64,000 nucleotides of DNA. Origin: Myxococcota bacterium (GTDB lineage: Bacteria; Myxococcota; B64-G9). The translations under genes and the position numbers were made by a program. The notes below the pieces were generated by a model. That model did not search any database. It was not told where the DNA came from and saw nothing but the letters and a program-made list of their open reading frames with translations. Location of the stretch: positions 434,001 through 498,000 of the forward strand of contig JAKLGA010000002.1 of NCBI GenBank assembly GCA_022710975.1, read 5' to 3'. The first letter of the stretch is position 1. Each line of letters starts with the position of its first letter. Positions 17,124-25,004 of this stretch are shown one piece after another.

Positions 17124-17959
17124 CACCGCGAGGTGGATTCCGACCTCTCCAGCACCTCCAGAATCAGCGCCTGGAGCTCGCGGCCGTGCTCGAGCTCGCC
17201 CTCGCGGGTCAGGTGATGGATGTCCTGGCTGCCGTCGGGGTTCTTCTTGAACCCGTGCTTGGCCAGCAGGTGCTCGTTCTCGTAGTAGGTCCCGCCACGC
17301 CGGGCCACGGCCTCGCGCAGCAGCTCCCGGACCCTGGCGCGGGTCGCGGAGCGGAAGCCGGGGTGGTTGAAGTGGGAGGTGAAGATCACCGGCCGCGGCG
17401 CGCACAGCGCGAGGATCGCGGCCACATTGTCCTCGACCTCGGTGAGCTCCTCCTGCCCTACCTCCACGTCCAGCTCCGGGGCAAACTTCGCGTAGAAGCC
17501 CTCGGCGCCGAAGTCGGCGTAGGCCACGCCGGGTTTGTAGAGGTTGGGGTTGGCGACGTAGCACAGCCCGCTCCGCCGGCTGCGCTGGCGGGTCAGCGAG
17601 CAGATCTCCACCAGGAACACGTCGATGGCCGGGAGCTCCGCCAGCCGCAGATCCGGGGGCACACCCGTCTGGATGGCCCGGGTGATGGCGTCATAGAACT
17701 CGTTGTGCGGGGTGGTCGGCGGCGGCTCCTTGCGGAAGACGAGCCGACACTCCTCGGCTGGCACGACGAGCTCGCCCTTCAGGATGCGCAGCGCCTGGCG
17801 TACCTCGCCCGAGCAATGGAAGAAGCCGAGCCGCGGATAGACCACCCGGATCCCCGGCTGGACGTTGTCCACCAGCGTGCGTTTCCCGTCCGCCTCCTGG
17901 TGGTAGGCGCACAGCGGGCGATAGATGCGGCAGGTGCCGAGCGGCAGGACGAGCTTCAC
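17123..17959 (-). CDS. Putative SGNH-superfamily or glycan-cluster protein
   Basis: 278 residues, high GC. The N-terminus LPLGTCRIYRPL resembles a GSCFA-like first block (Gly-Thr-Cys), VFLVEICS could be a second block, and the end NPDGSQDIHHLTREGE has the Asp-x-x-His layout of SGNH enzymes. I place it in that superfamily only tentatively. It sits between the three-domain glycosyltransferase (stop 30 bases upstream of this start) and the SGNH-like gene, whose start overlaps its stop by one base. So the operon ends with three consecutive SGNH/GSCFA-type proteins. No signal peptide visible; probably cytoplasmic. Confidence 0.55.
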   Translation of the reverse strand: MKLVLPLGTCRIYRPLCAYHQEADGKRTLVDNVQPGIRVVYPRLGFFHCSGEVRQALRILKGELVVPAEECRLVFRKEPPPTTPHNEFYDAITRAIQTGVPPDLRLAELPAIDVFLVEICSLTRQRSRRSGLCYVANPNLYKPGVAYADFGAEGFYAKFAPELDVEVGQEELTEVEDNVAAILALCAPRPVIFTSHFNHPGFRSATRARVRELLREAVARRGGTYYENEHLLAKHGFKKNPDGSQDIHHLTREGELEHGRELQALILEVLERSESTSR

Positions 17960-17989
17960 GAACGCTTCCTCTCTCCCCTCGCCCGTGGA

Positions 17990-20935
17990 TCAGATCAGCT
18001 CCTGGAGCTCGGACACGCCGGTCTCCAGGGACACGTAGGCCGGTCGCAGCCGAGCGGCGAGCTCCCGGTGGAACGCGGAGCAGCCATCCGGCGAGCACGG
18101 GGCCTCGCGGGTCGATCGGCACCAGACCAGCCCCGGCTCGGGCGCCGACGCCAGGGCATCCGGCCCGGCCACGAGCCTCAGCCGCGTCAGGTACTCGGTC
18201 AGTCCGGCTGCGCCCAGCGGCAGGCAGCCGCCGAGCTGGTCCACGGCGGTCCGGCGCAGCATGGCGGCCTCGGCGGGAAACTCGGGCGGACCTGCCGAGT
18301 GCGCCCTCGCGAACTGCAGCAGCCTCTCCGCCGCGCACAGATCCCCGGGGGCCGGACAGGCGACAGGCAGCGCGCTCCCCAGGGCGCCGAGCGATTGCGT
18401 CCGCTCCTGCAGGCACACGAGCAGGGCCTCGAGCCGCTCGGGCGTCGACACGGCGCTCGCAGGCTGGAAGGCGACGAACTCGCCCCGGCAGCGGGCGATG
18501 AGGGCGTTGAGGCCCAGGGCGGGATCGATCCGCGACGGCACGCGGAACGTGCGCAGGCGCGTATCGATCTGGCGGGCCCAGCTCAACACCGTGGGGGTCC
18601 GATCCTGGCTGGCGTTGTCCAGGGCCATGATCTCCAGCTTGCCATGGGTCTGGAAACGCAGAGACAGGAGCGCGTCCGCCAGGGTCTCCTCGTCGTCCTG
18701 GCACACCAGCAGGACGCTCACCAGCCCTTCCTTGCCCAGCTCCTTACCCAGGTGCTCTCCCGCCACGGCGCGCCTGAAGCGGCGTGGCAGGTACTGATCC
18801 AGCTCCCAGCGCGCGCGAGCCGCGAAGTCCTGCATGTTGCGGTCGGCGCGGATGGCGCTCCTGGAGACGTCGGCGATGATCAGGTTGGGCTTGAGGGCCA
18901 CGGTCTGCTCGGGGTGCGCCCGCTCGGCCTCTCGCAGCGCCCCGGAGTCGAAAGGCGAATCCGCGCGCCGCAGGCTGGCCAGCACCCCGTCGAACGCCGA
19001 GGCGTGCAGCGCGTAGGCGTAGCTGCCGTTGGCGGACTGCCCCGGCCGGTAGGTGTGCGGGCTGACCTCCACGGCCGCGCCCCAGTCTGTCTGCGTGCAA
19101 CCCAGGTAGACGAGCTTCCAGTCCGGCGGAACCTCGCGCCAGGCCTCCGCGGCCTGGGCCTGGAGATCCTTGTGCAGCATGGCGTCGTCGTCCAGGGCCA
19201 GCAGGCGCTGCAGCCTGCGTTCCTTGGCCTGGGTGAGCAGTCGCTCCTTGGAGAGCAGGTAGGCCCAGGCGCCCGGCGACTGGAGGAGTCGGCGGTTGAG
19301 CTGGCGCTCCAGCGGCAGGACCAGCCCGGCGGCGTTGTAATCCCGCCACCTGGCGGCGTGCTCCTCGAGGTTGCCGTCGACGGCAGGCGCGCGCTCGAAC
19401 GGGATGCCGGCGCGCGCCAGCGCCTCGGCGGACAACGCCCACTTCTCCACATCGTGGGCCAGGTTGAGCACGAAGACCGCGTCGAAGCGCTCCGCCAGGC
19501 CTGAGATCGAGGTGAAGTGAGGGGTGGCCAGGAGGGCGTCCGCCAGCGCCTGGTCCGCTGGCCACAGGCGAAACCGGCTGCGCGAGCGGGCAGCATCGTC
19601 GCGCACGTCAGGCACGAGCAACCGGGCCTCGTCCCGGATGACGGCCATGCGCCGGGCGCGCTCCTCGGGCCCCAGCACCTTCTTGATGTGCTCGCTGTTC
19701 CAGTCCGTCAGGTCGTGGTAGCCCTCCCTGGGCCACATCGAGACCAGGCTCTCCGAGCCTGCGGCGTCCCACAGCGTGTCGGCCTGGTTGAAGCCCGCCC
19801 GGCAGCAACGCACGGTCCAGTCGATGTGAGCGTGCCCACGGACCGGGAAGTTCCGCACGTCAAGGAAGCCGACCCGCTCCAGGACCGCCGGGCTGAAGGT
19901 GTACAGGCAGCCCATGCAGTCCAGGGCGGACACCCGGGAGACCAGCCCCTCCCGCTGCGCGTCGTGCTTCGCCGGCTTCCACCCGGTGTTGTGGTAGACC
20001 AGGTGGGCGAAACCAGTCTTCTGGGCGGCGTCGAAGTACAGGCTGTCCCAGCCGGGTGCGACGAAGAAGATGTCGTCGTCGCACTTGGCACCGAAGTCGA
20101 ACCCAAGCGCCTGGGCGACCCGGAACATGGTGTTGGCCTGTCCGGCGATGCCCCGGCGCTTGTTCTCCAGGACCACCAGCTGGCAACCCTCGGGACGCAG
20201 CGCGCGGAGGTAGTCGAGCGTGCCGTCGGTGGAGCCGTCGTCCCCCACCACCAGCGCCCAGCGGAACCTCTCGCCACGTGTGGCCAGGAAGGAGTCCACG
20301 AAGCGCTGCAGGTAGGCGAGCCGGTTGAAGGTGCTCACGCAGACCACGAACAGCGGTCGCCCGTCACGAGGGCGGGCCACCGTGGGGCTGGCCTCGGGTG
20401 GGCGGTCCTCGGGTTTCCTGACCGTCGCCTGCGCACCAGGGGGCAGGGCCGGGCGGATCGGCCCCGGGGGCAGAGGACCGACCGGCTGGGCCGCGGGCTT
20501 GCGCCGGCGCAGCCAGCCGCGCGGCGCCTGCACGAGCCGCGCCAGCGCCCTGGCCAGCCGGTAGGAACGACTGCGCTCCAGCCGCTGCCGCTGCAGCTGG
20601 GCCCTGGCCAGGGCGTGGAGCAGCTCGGCCTGCTCGCGCTGGAGCGCCTCGACCCGGGCGCGGAGGTCAGCCTCGGCGCCCTGGGTGGCCTCACCCTTCG
20701 CGCTCTGGCTCGCTGTGCGCGGGCGCTCCTGCTCGAGCCGTCTGCGCAGCCTGGCGTGGGCCTCGCGTTCTGCCTGCAGCTCGCGGGTGCGCTCGGCGAG
20801 GCGGGAGTCGAGATCGATCAACGCGGCGCGCACCTCGGCGAGCAGCTCACGCTCCGTGGCCTTGACCTGCTCGAGCCAGGCCTGCAACCCCTGCGCCGGC
20901 GCGGGCGGGCGCCCGCCAGATCCGGGTGCGGTCAT
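17990..20935 (-). CDS. Three-domain glycosyltransferase (GT2 - GT25-like - GT2)
   Basis: 981 residues from ATG 20935 (ATGA overlap with the methyltransferase). Residues about 10-150 are charged and coiled-coil-like. Domain 1 (about 190-420) is GT2/GT-A: VCVSTFNRLAYL, GDDGSTDGT, then AKCDDDIFF with the metal-binding acidic motif. Domain 2 (about 483-700) has FDAVFVLNLAHDVEKW and ALDDDAML (near 580), the pattern of GT25/LPS-type transferases. Domain 3 (from about 738) is a second GT2-like fold, VSVLLVCQDDEETL and LDNASQDRTP, shorter and lacking an obvious second acidic motif. One polypeptide may therefore add two or three sugars in sequence. Cytoplasmic, probably membrane-peripheral, in a surface-glycan operon with methyl- and acyl-modifying neighbours. 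Confidence 0.85.
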   Translation of the reverse strand: MTAPGSGGRPPAPAQGLQAWLEQVKATERELLAEVRAALIDLDSRLAERTRELQAEREAHARLRRRLEQERPRTASQSAKGEATQGAEADLRARVEALQREQAELLHALARAQLQRQRLERSRSYRLARALARLVQAPRGWLRRRKPAAQPVGPLPPGPIRPALPPGAQATVRKPEDRPPEASPTVARPRDGRPLFVVCVSTFNRLAYLQRFVDSFLATRGERFRWALVVGDDGSTDGTLDYLRALRPEGCQLVVLENKRRGIAGQANTMFRVAQALGFDFGAKCDDDIFFVAPGWDSLYFDAAQKTGFAHLVYHNTGWKPAKHDAQREGLVSRVSALDCMGCLYTFSPAVLERVGFLDVRNFPVRGHAHIDWTVRCCRAGFNQADTLWDAAGSESLVSMWPREGYHDLTDWNSEHIKKVLGPEERARRMAVIRDEARLLVPDVRDDAARSRSRFRLWPADQALADALLATPHFTSISGLAERFDAVFVLNLAHDVEKWALSAEALARAGIPFERAPAVDGNLEEHAARWRDYNAAGLVLPLERQLNRRLLQSPGAWAYLLSKERLLTQAKERRLQRLLALDDDAMLHKDLQAQAAEAWREVPPDWKLVYLGCTQTDWGAAVEVSPHTYRPGQSANGSYAYALHASAFDGVLASLRRADSPFDSGALREAERAHPEQTVALKPNLIIADVSRSAIRADRNMQDFAARARWELDQYLPRRFRRAVAGEHLGKELGKEGLVSVLLVCQDDEETLADALLSLRFQTHGKLEIMALDNASQDRTPTVLSWARQIDTRLRTFRVPSRIDPALGLNALIARCRGEFVAFQPASAVSTPERLEALLVCLQERTQSLGALGSALPVACPAPGDLCAAERLLQFARAHSAGPPEFPAEAAMLRRTAVDQLGGCLPLGAAGLTEYLTRLRLVAGPDALASAPEPGLVWCRSTREAPCSPDGCSAFHRELAARLRPAYVSLETGVSELQELI

Positions 20936-22239
20936 GCGCGCCTCCGCAAGACCGCGGTGCCTTTCTCGTGGGGCAGGAGCTCGAGCTCGAACTCGGGGAA
21001 CTCGCGTTGCCAGCGGGCGACCACCTGCGTCTCCCCTTCGCGTCTGGCGTCGTCCAGCAGGACGATGGCCTTCGGAGAGAGCTTCCCGTGCAGGACGGGC
21101 ACGGCGGGGTATCGCACCAGCGGGTGCACGGTGCGCGGCGGGCCGTCGACCACCAGCAGGTCGATGGGCTCCCCCAACGCGTCTGCGGAGAAGTCGTACC
21201 ACGCCCAGGTCTCTCCCTGAAGCCGGTGCTCTCGCAGGGGAGCGTGGCGCACCTCGACCCGATCCTCGAGGCCGGCCAGGGCGATCTGCTGGCGGGTCCG
21301 TGCGGCGAACGTGGCGTCGCTCTCCAGCGACAGGAGCTGGCCCCGCCCGATCCGCCGCAGCATCATACCGATGACCAGGCTGGACAGCCCCGAGCCCAGC
21401 TCCACGACCAGGCCGGGCCGGTGGGTTAGCAGGAGCCCCGCCAGCGAGAGCGCGAAATCAGGAGAGATGGCCCAGTCCCGGAAGGGTGGCAGCGGCGTGT
21501 CCCCGGGCAGCACACGCTGGAGCTGGAGCAGCGCCTCGAGCTGCCGGTACTCGTTCTCGCTCGCGGCGGTCTGGCCCTTGAGCCCCGCCAACAAGGCGTC
21601 CAGCCCCTGGGTCAGCTTGCGCTCCAGGGCTGCTTGCTCGCTCCCGAGTTGCAGGAATCGGTCCTGCTGGACGGTCCCCTGGACCGCCAGGGCCGCCTCG
21701 AGGTGCTCTGCGGCGGAGGACATCCCGGCCTGAAGCTGAGCCACCGACTCGAGGACCGCCATGTCCTTGAGCCGCTCCATCGCGTCGAGCCTCAGGCGAA
21801 GCACGGCCGCGAGCAGCTCCTCCCTGGCGCGCTCGGCGGCCAGGGTCTGTCCCTGGATGCGTCCCTCGATCCGGTCGACCCCCTCGCGGACCGACGCCAC
21901 GACCTGGTTCGCCAGGTGGTCGTGCGCCAGGTGGTTGACCACCACAGTGCGCACGAGGTCCAGGTTGTGGCTCATGCGGCGCAGCGCATCCGCGTGGTAC
22001 TCCTCGAGTTTGAGGATCTTGCGGAGCAACGTCAGGGTGGCCTGCCGAATCTTGGCCTGATCCCTCACGGCCAGGAGCAACACCGCAGCCAGGCAGGCCG
22101 CGGACAGGATGGCGCTGCCCAGGGCAGCCCAGAGGGTCATGGGGAGTTCGTGCCCGGTCGGACCGCCGAAGAAGACGAAGGCGAAGACGAGGGCGAGGCA
22201 GCCCGCAGCCGCGGACAGGATGGAGAGCCTCGTCTTCAT
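20932..22239 (-). CDS. Membrane-anchored coiled-coil SAM-dependent methyltransferase
   Basis: 435 residues from ATG 22239, preceded by GGGAGG; the longer frame to 22338 has no ribosome site. Two transmembrane helices (about 5-25 and 33-55), a long helical coiled-coil region (about 60-225), then a class I methyltransferase domain with VELGSGLSSLVIGM (SAM-binding motif I, about 279), SLESD, and LLVVDGPPRT; similar to methyltransferase_24-type sugar methylases. Probably methylates a glycan at the inner membrane. First gene of the minus-strand glycan operon, with ATGA coupling to the glycosyltransferase. Divergent from the gene at 22412. Confidence 0.8.
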   Translation of the reverse strand: MKTRLSILSAAAGCLALVFAFVFFGGPTGHELPMTLWAALGSAILSAACLAAVLLLAVRDQAKIRQATLTLLRKILKLEEYHADALRRMSHNLDLVRTVVVNHLAHDHLANQVVASVREGVDRIEGRIQGQTLAAERAREELLAAVLRLRLDAMERLKDMAVLESVAQLQAGMSSAAEHLEAALAVQGTVQQDRFLQLGSEQAALERKLTQGLDALLAGLKGQTAASENEYRQLEALLQLQRVLPGDTPLPPFRDWAISPDFALSLAGLLLTHRPGLVVELGSGLSSLVIGMMLRRIGRGQLLSLESDATFAARTRQQIALAGLEDRVEVRHAPLREHRLQGETWAWYDFSADALGEPIDLLVVDGPPRTVHPLVRYPAVPVLHGKLSPKAIVLLDDARREGETQVVARWQREFPEFELELLPHEKGTAVLRRRA

Positions 22240-22411
22240 TCGCGCCTCCCTGCTGCACACCGCCGTGGCCGGGTTCCCCTGCGAATTCCCGACGCTGGCG
22301 GCACTGGCAAGAGACCACGGAACTCCGCGGGTAGTCAACCTCCCGTCAGATTTTATGAGTTTCGCCTCGGCCCTCCGTGGTAGGCTGCGCTGACCCGGGA
22401 GGACCGTCCGG

Positions 22412-23092
22412 ATGCCCCTGCTGCTGCTCGCGCCCCGCGACGATCAAGACCGCAGCCGCCTGGCGGCGGCCCTGGCGCGGGTGCGCGCGCAGGTGCCTGG
22501 CACCTTCCTGCTGGTGGCGTGCGAGGGGCCGCCTCCCGCGCTCGCTCCCGCGGAAGACCTCGACTGGGTCAGCCTGCCGGGGCTGGTCGGCACGCCCGAG
22601 GCGACAGCCTACTGCGGCTGGCTGGCGCGCGCCTACGGGGCGGACGCCACGCTGGACCTGGGGACGGAGGACCTCTCCGAAGCCAAGCTCGACGGCCTGG
22701 TGGCCGGCCTGCCCTTCGAGGCCTTCGCCCGGCCCGGTCTGGACGGGGACGGCGGACAGGCCGTACTGGCACGGCTGCGGGCCCGCTTGAGGCATGGAGC
22801 CATTCCCACCTCCCGCCTCCTGTGGCTCGGGCCGATGGGGACGGAGGTCACCGAATTCGCTGAAAAGTTGATGGAAACAGGAAACGCACCGCTGGAGGTT
22901 CGGTTCCCTACCTCTACCCTGCAGACCCCATGGCGCAGGCCCGCGGCCTGGCTGGCGTTCCTGCGTGCGGTACTTCGCCCCTCCCAAGGAATCTCCTTCC
23001 GGCTGGTCTCTGCCTCTCAGGATGTGCGCGTCCAGGCGGCAGTCGGAGCGCTGAACCGGTTGCTCCACCTGGCGTCGCGGGGGGCTCTATGA
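22412..23092 (+). CDS. Unknown protein coupled to a glycosyltransferase
   Basis: 226 residues from ATG 22412 with GGGAGG 9 bases upstream. N-terminal MPLLLLAPRDDQDRSRL and VPGTFLLVACEG read as alternating strands and helices of a Rossmann-like domain; a second half begins near TSRLLWLGPMGTE. No catalytic motif I can name. It starts a plus-strand unit in which each stop overlaps the next start (ATGA at 23089-23092 and at 24177-24180), so it probably works with the MurG-like transferase. It could be a degenerate glycosyltransferase half or an accessory subunit. Confidence 0.65.
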   Translation: MPLLLLAPRDDQDRSRLAAALARVRAQVPGTFLLVACEGPPPALAPAEDLDWVSLPGLVGTPEATAYCGWLARAYGADATLDLGTEDLSEAKLDGLVAGLPFEAFARPGLDGDGGQAVLARLRARLRHGAIPTSRLLWLGPMGTEVTEFAEKLMETGNAPLEVRFPTSTLQTPWRRPAAWLAFLRAVLRPSQGISFRLVSASQDVRVQAAVGALNRLLHLASRGAL

Positions 23093-24180
23093 GGGTGCTC
23101 GGCCTGGCCATCGACGGCCGCGGACTCGGCCACCTGAGCCGCGTCCGGCTGCTGGCGCGGCTCATCCGCGAGCTCCGCCCGGAGGCCGAGGTCCGCCTGG
23201 CCACCGAGTCGCCGGCGGCCTGGACCGCCTCCGGGGACGGCCTGCCCGTGCTCAAGTTGCCCGAGTGCCTGCACCCGGCTGGCGCCCTGAACCACGCGCG
23301 CTCGCGGGGGGCGCTCCTGTCCGAGCTGCTGGGCCCCCTCCTCGGAGGCTGGCGGCCCGAGCTGGCGGTGGTCGACCACGTGGTGGATCTCGCGCTCTTC
23401 CAGGCCCTGCGGCGCCTCGGTTGCCGAGTATGGGTGGTGCTCAGGCGCATGCGCCCCGCGCCCATGCGGGCGCTCCTGCGCGCGCCAGCCGCTTCCCTGG
23501 TCGAAGCCTGGCTCCTGCCCCACGCGCCGGACGAGCTCCCGGGAATGGATCTGCCGCGGAGCTTTCGCCGCCGCTGCCACCACCTGGGGCCTCTGGCGCG
23601 CCCGATCGACCTGGACCGGGTGGAGGTGCTGCGCCGGGCCTCGCCCCACCCCCTGCTGCTCGCCGCCCTGGGCGGCGGGGGCGCGGCCGAGGCGCGGTCT
23701 CTGGCCGGGGTGTGCATCGAGGCGTTCGAGCGGCTGCACCGCGCGCGTCCCGATCTGGCGGCCCGCCTGGTGTGCGGCCCGCTCTTCCCGGGCCCGCTGC
23801 CCGCGGGTGGGCCTGGCCTCGAGGTTCTGAGCCACGAGCCCGAGCTGGCCGAGTGGATGGCCGCGGCCGACGTGGTGATCACGCAGGCGGGTTACAACAG
23901 CGTCCAGGAGCTGCTATCCTCCGGCACGCCGGGTCTGCTGCTGCCGATCGCGAGCCCGGGCCGGGACGACCAGACCGCGCGGGCGGCCGAGGTGGCCGCG
24001 CTCGGCCGGGCCCGTGTGGTGGCGGCCGAACCGGAGGCACTGGCCTCGGCCCTGCTGGCGGTGCTCGCGGGCAAGGGGCCCCCGCGGGCGCTGCCCCGCC
24101 AGCCCGATCTCGCCCCGGCCCGCGCCGCCCTCGGGCGGCTGCTCGACCAGACCTTCCCCACGAGGAGCACGAGCCCATGA
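23089..24180 (+). CDS. MurG/GT28-like glycosyltransferase
   Basis: 363 residues, GT-B fold. N-terminal LAIDGRGLGHLSRVRLLARL is the acceptor-side glycine motif typical of MurG/GT28-like and antibiotic glycosyltransferases. The C-terminal nucleotide-sugar site is ADVVITQAGYNSVQELLSSG followed by GLLLPI. Length matches MurG, but absence of any division or peptidoglycan gene nearby, and the divergent glycan operon, argue for a surface polysaccharide or glycolipid role rather than peptidoglycan synthesis. Start ATG overlaps the previous stop (ATGA) and its stop overlaps the RNase HI start (ATGA). Confidence 0.85.
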   Translation: MRVLGLAIDGRGLGHLSRVRLLARLIRELRPEAEVRLATESPAAWTASGDGLPVLKLPECLHPAGALNHARSRGALLSELLGPLLGGWRPELAVVDHVVDLALFQALRRLGCRVWVVLRRMRPAPMRALLRAPAASLVEAWLLPHAPDELPGMDLPRSFRRRCHHLGPLARPIDLDRVEVLRRASPHPLLLAALGGGGAAEARSLAGVCIEAFERLHRARPDLAARLVCGPLFPGPLPAGGPGLEVLSHEPELAEWMAAADVVITQAGYNSVQELLSSGTPGLLLPIASPGRDDQTARAAEVAALGRARVVAAEPEALASALLAVLAGKGPPRALPRQPDLAPARAALGRLLDQTFPTRSTSP

Positions 24181-24896
24181 CCGATCTCCGTCGAACCGAG
24201 TTCACCTGCGACACCTGCGGCGCCTCCTTCCAGATCCCCGAGGCCACCCTGGCCCGCTTCCCCGGCTGGGAGCCCAGGGAGTGCCTGCCCTGCAAGAAGG
24301 CCCGCGAGCAGGCCTCCGACGCGCAGAAGCTGGCCCGCGCCCGGGTCACCCGCCTGCCGCCGGCCCTGGCCCCGGGCGAGAAGGCCAAGCCCAAGCCCAG
24401 GGCCCGCCGGGGCGCCGCGGCCGAGACCCGGGCAGCGGACCTGGCCGAGGGGCCGGGGGACGGCTGCTACACCGACGGCAGCGCCCAGCCCAACCCCGGC
24501 CCGGGCGGCTGGGGCGTGGTGTGGGTGGTGCACGGCCAGGTGGCCGCGGAGCGCTCGGGCGGCGAGGCCCGCACCACCAACAACCGCATGGAGCTGACCG
24601 CGCTCATCCAGGCCTACCGCCTGAGCCCGGCCGGGGTGGGCTGCGGCGTGTGGACCGACTCCCAGCTGTGCGTCAGGAGCATGCTGGAGTGGGCCCCGGG
24701 CTGGGCCAGGAACGGCTGGAAGCGCAAGACCGGCCCGATCCAGAACCTGGACCTGGTCCAGGAGCTCTACGCCCTGGTCCAGTCCCGGCCGGAGCTCCAG
24801 CTCGGCTGGCTGCGCGGCCACGCCGGGACCCGCTGGAACGAGTACGCCGACGAGCTGGCCACCGCGGCCACCCGGCTCGCCGCCGGGCGCGGCTAG
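24177..24896 (+). CDS. RNase HI with N-terminal zinc-ribbon
   Basis: 239 residues. Residues 1-45 carry two CxxC pairs (Cys11/Cys14 and Cys36/Cys39), a probable zinc ribbon; a basic Lys/Arg linker follows. The C-terminal ribonuclease HI domain starts near 97 with YTDGSAQPNPGPGGWG and contains all four metal-binding acids: Asp100, Glu139 (NNRMEL), Asp161 (WTDSQ), Asp225 (NEYAD), plus GHAGTRWN. It should cut RNA in RNA/DNA hybrids, as in R-loops and primers. The zinc ribbon replaces the hybrid-binding domain seen in some type I enzymes and may aid nucleic-acid binding. Coupling to a glycosyltransferase is unexpected. Its stop abuts repeat R1. Confidence 0.9.
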   Translation: MTDLRRTEFTCDTCGASFQIPEATLARFPGWEPRECLPCKKAREQASDAQKLARARVTRLPPALAPGEKAKPKPRARRGAAAETRAADLAEGPGDGCYTDGSAQPNPGPGGWGVVWVVHGQVAAERSGGEARTTNNRMELTALIQAYRLSPAGVGCGVWTDSQLCVRSMLEWAPGWARNGWKRKTGPIQNLDLVQELYALVQSRPELQLGWLRGHAGTRWNEYADELATAATRLAAGRG

Positions 24897-24940
24897 CCCG
24901 GTTCACTCCGCTCACCGGCCAGCCAGCTCTTCGCGCGATC
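24895..24940 (+). repeat. Dispersed repeat R1, copy B (partial)
   Basis: Begins at the TAG stop of the RNase HI gene and continues CCCGGTTCACTCCGCTCACC, then GGCCAG; the same block lies at 57918-57946 with two mismatches. The palindromic half is degenerate here (CTCTTCGCGCG only). Confidence 0.6.
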
Positions 24941-24943
24941 CAC

Positions 24944-24973
24944 TCGACAGCCGCGGGGGGCCGGCGCTACCAT
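24944..24973 (+). promoter_or_regulatory. Possible promoter of the diguanylate cyclase gene
   Basis: TCGACA (24944-24949), 18-base spacer, TACCAT (24968-24973), the same architecture as the promoter at 1419. The -10 covers the ATG at 24972, which argues for translation from the ATG at 25005. Confidence 0.4.
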
Positions 24974-25004
24974 GGCGCCCGAAAGGCAGGCGCGCGCCGC
25001 GAGC

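Noticed and set aside
16350-17564. Start of the SGNH-like gene at 17564
   Set aside because: The extra codons overlap the high-GC upstream gene in another frame; the TGATG junction gives the natural start.
22240-22411. Divergent promoters between the methyltransferase and the 22412 gene
   Set aside because: TAGGCT at 22381 and a few TTGxCx hexamers exist but no pair has good match and spacing.
24972-25004. ATG 24972 as start of the diguanylate cyclase
   Set aside because: Falls inside a plausible -10 box; the next in-frame ATG gives a normal N-terminal membrane helix. Not certain.
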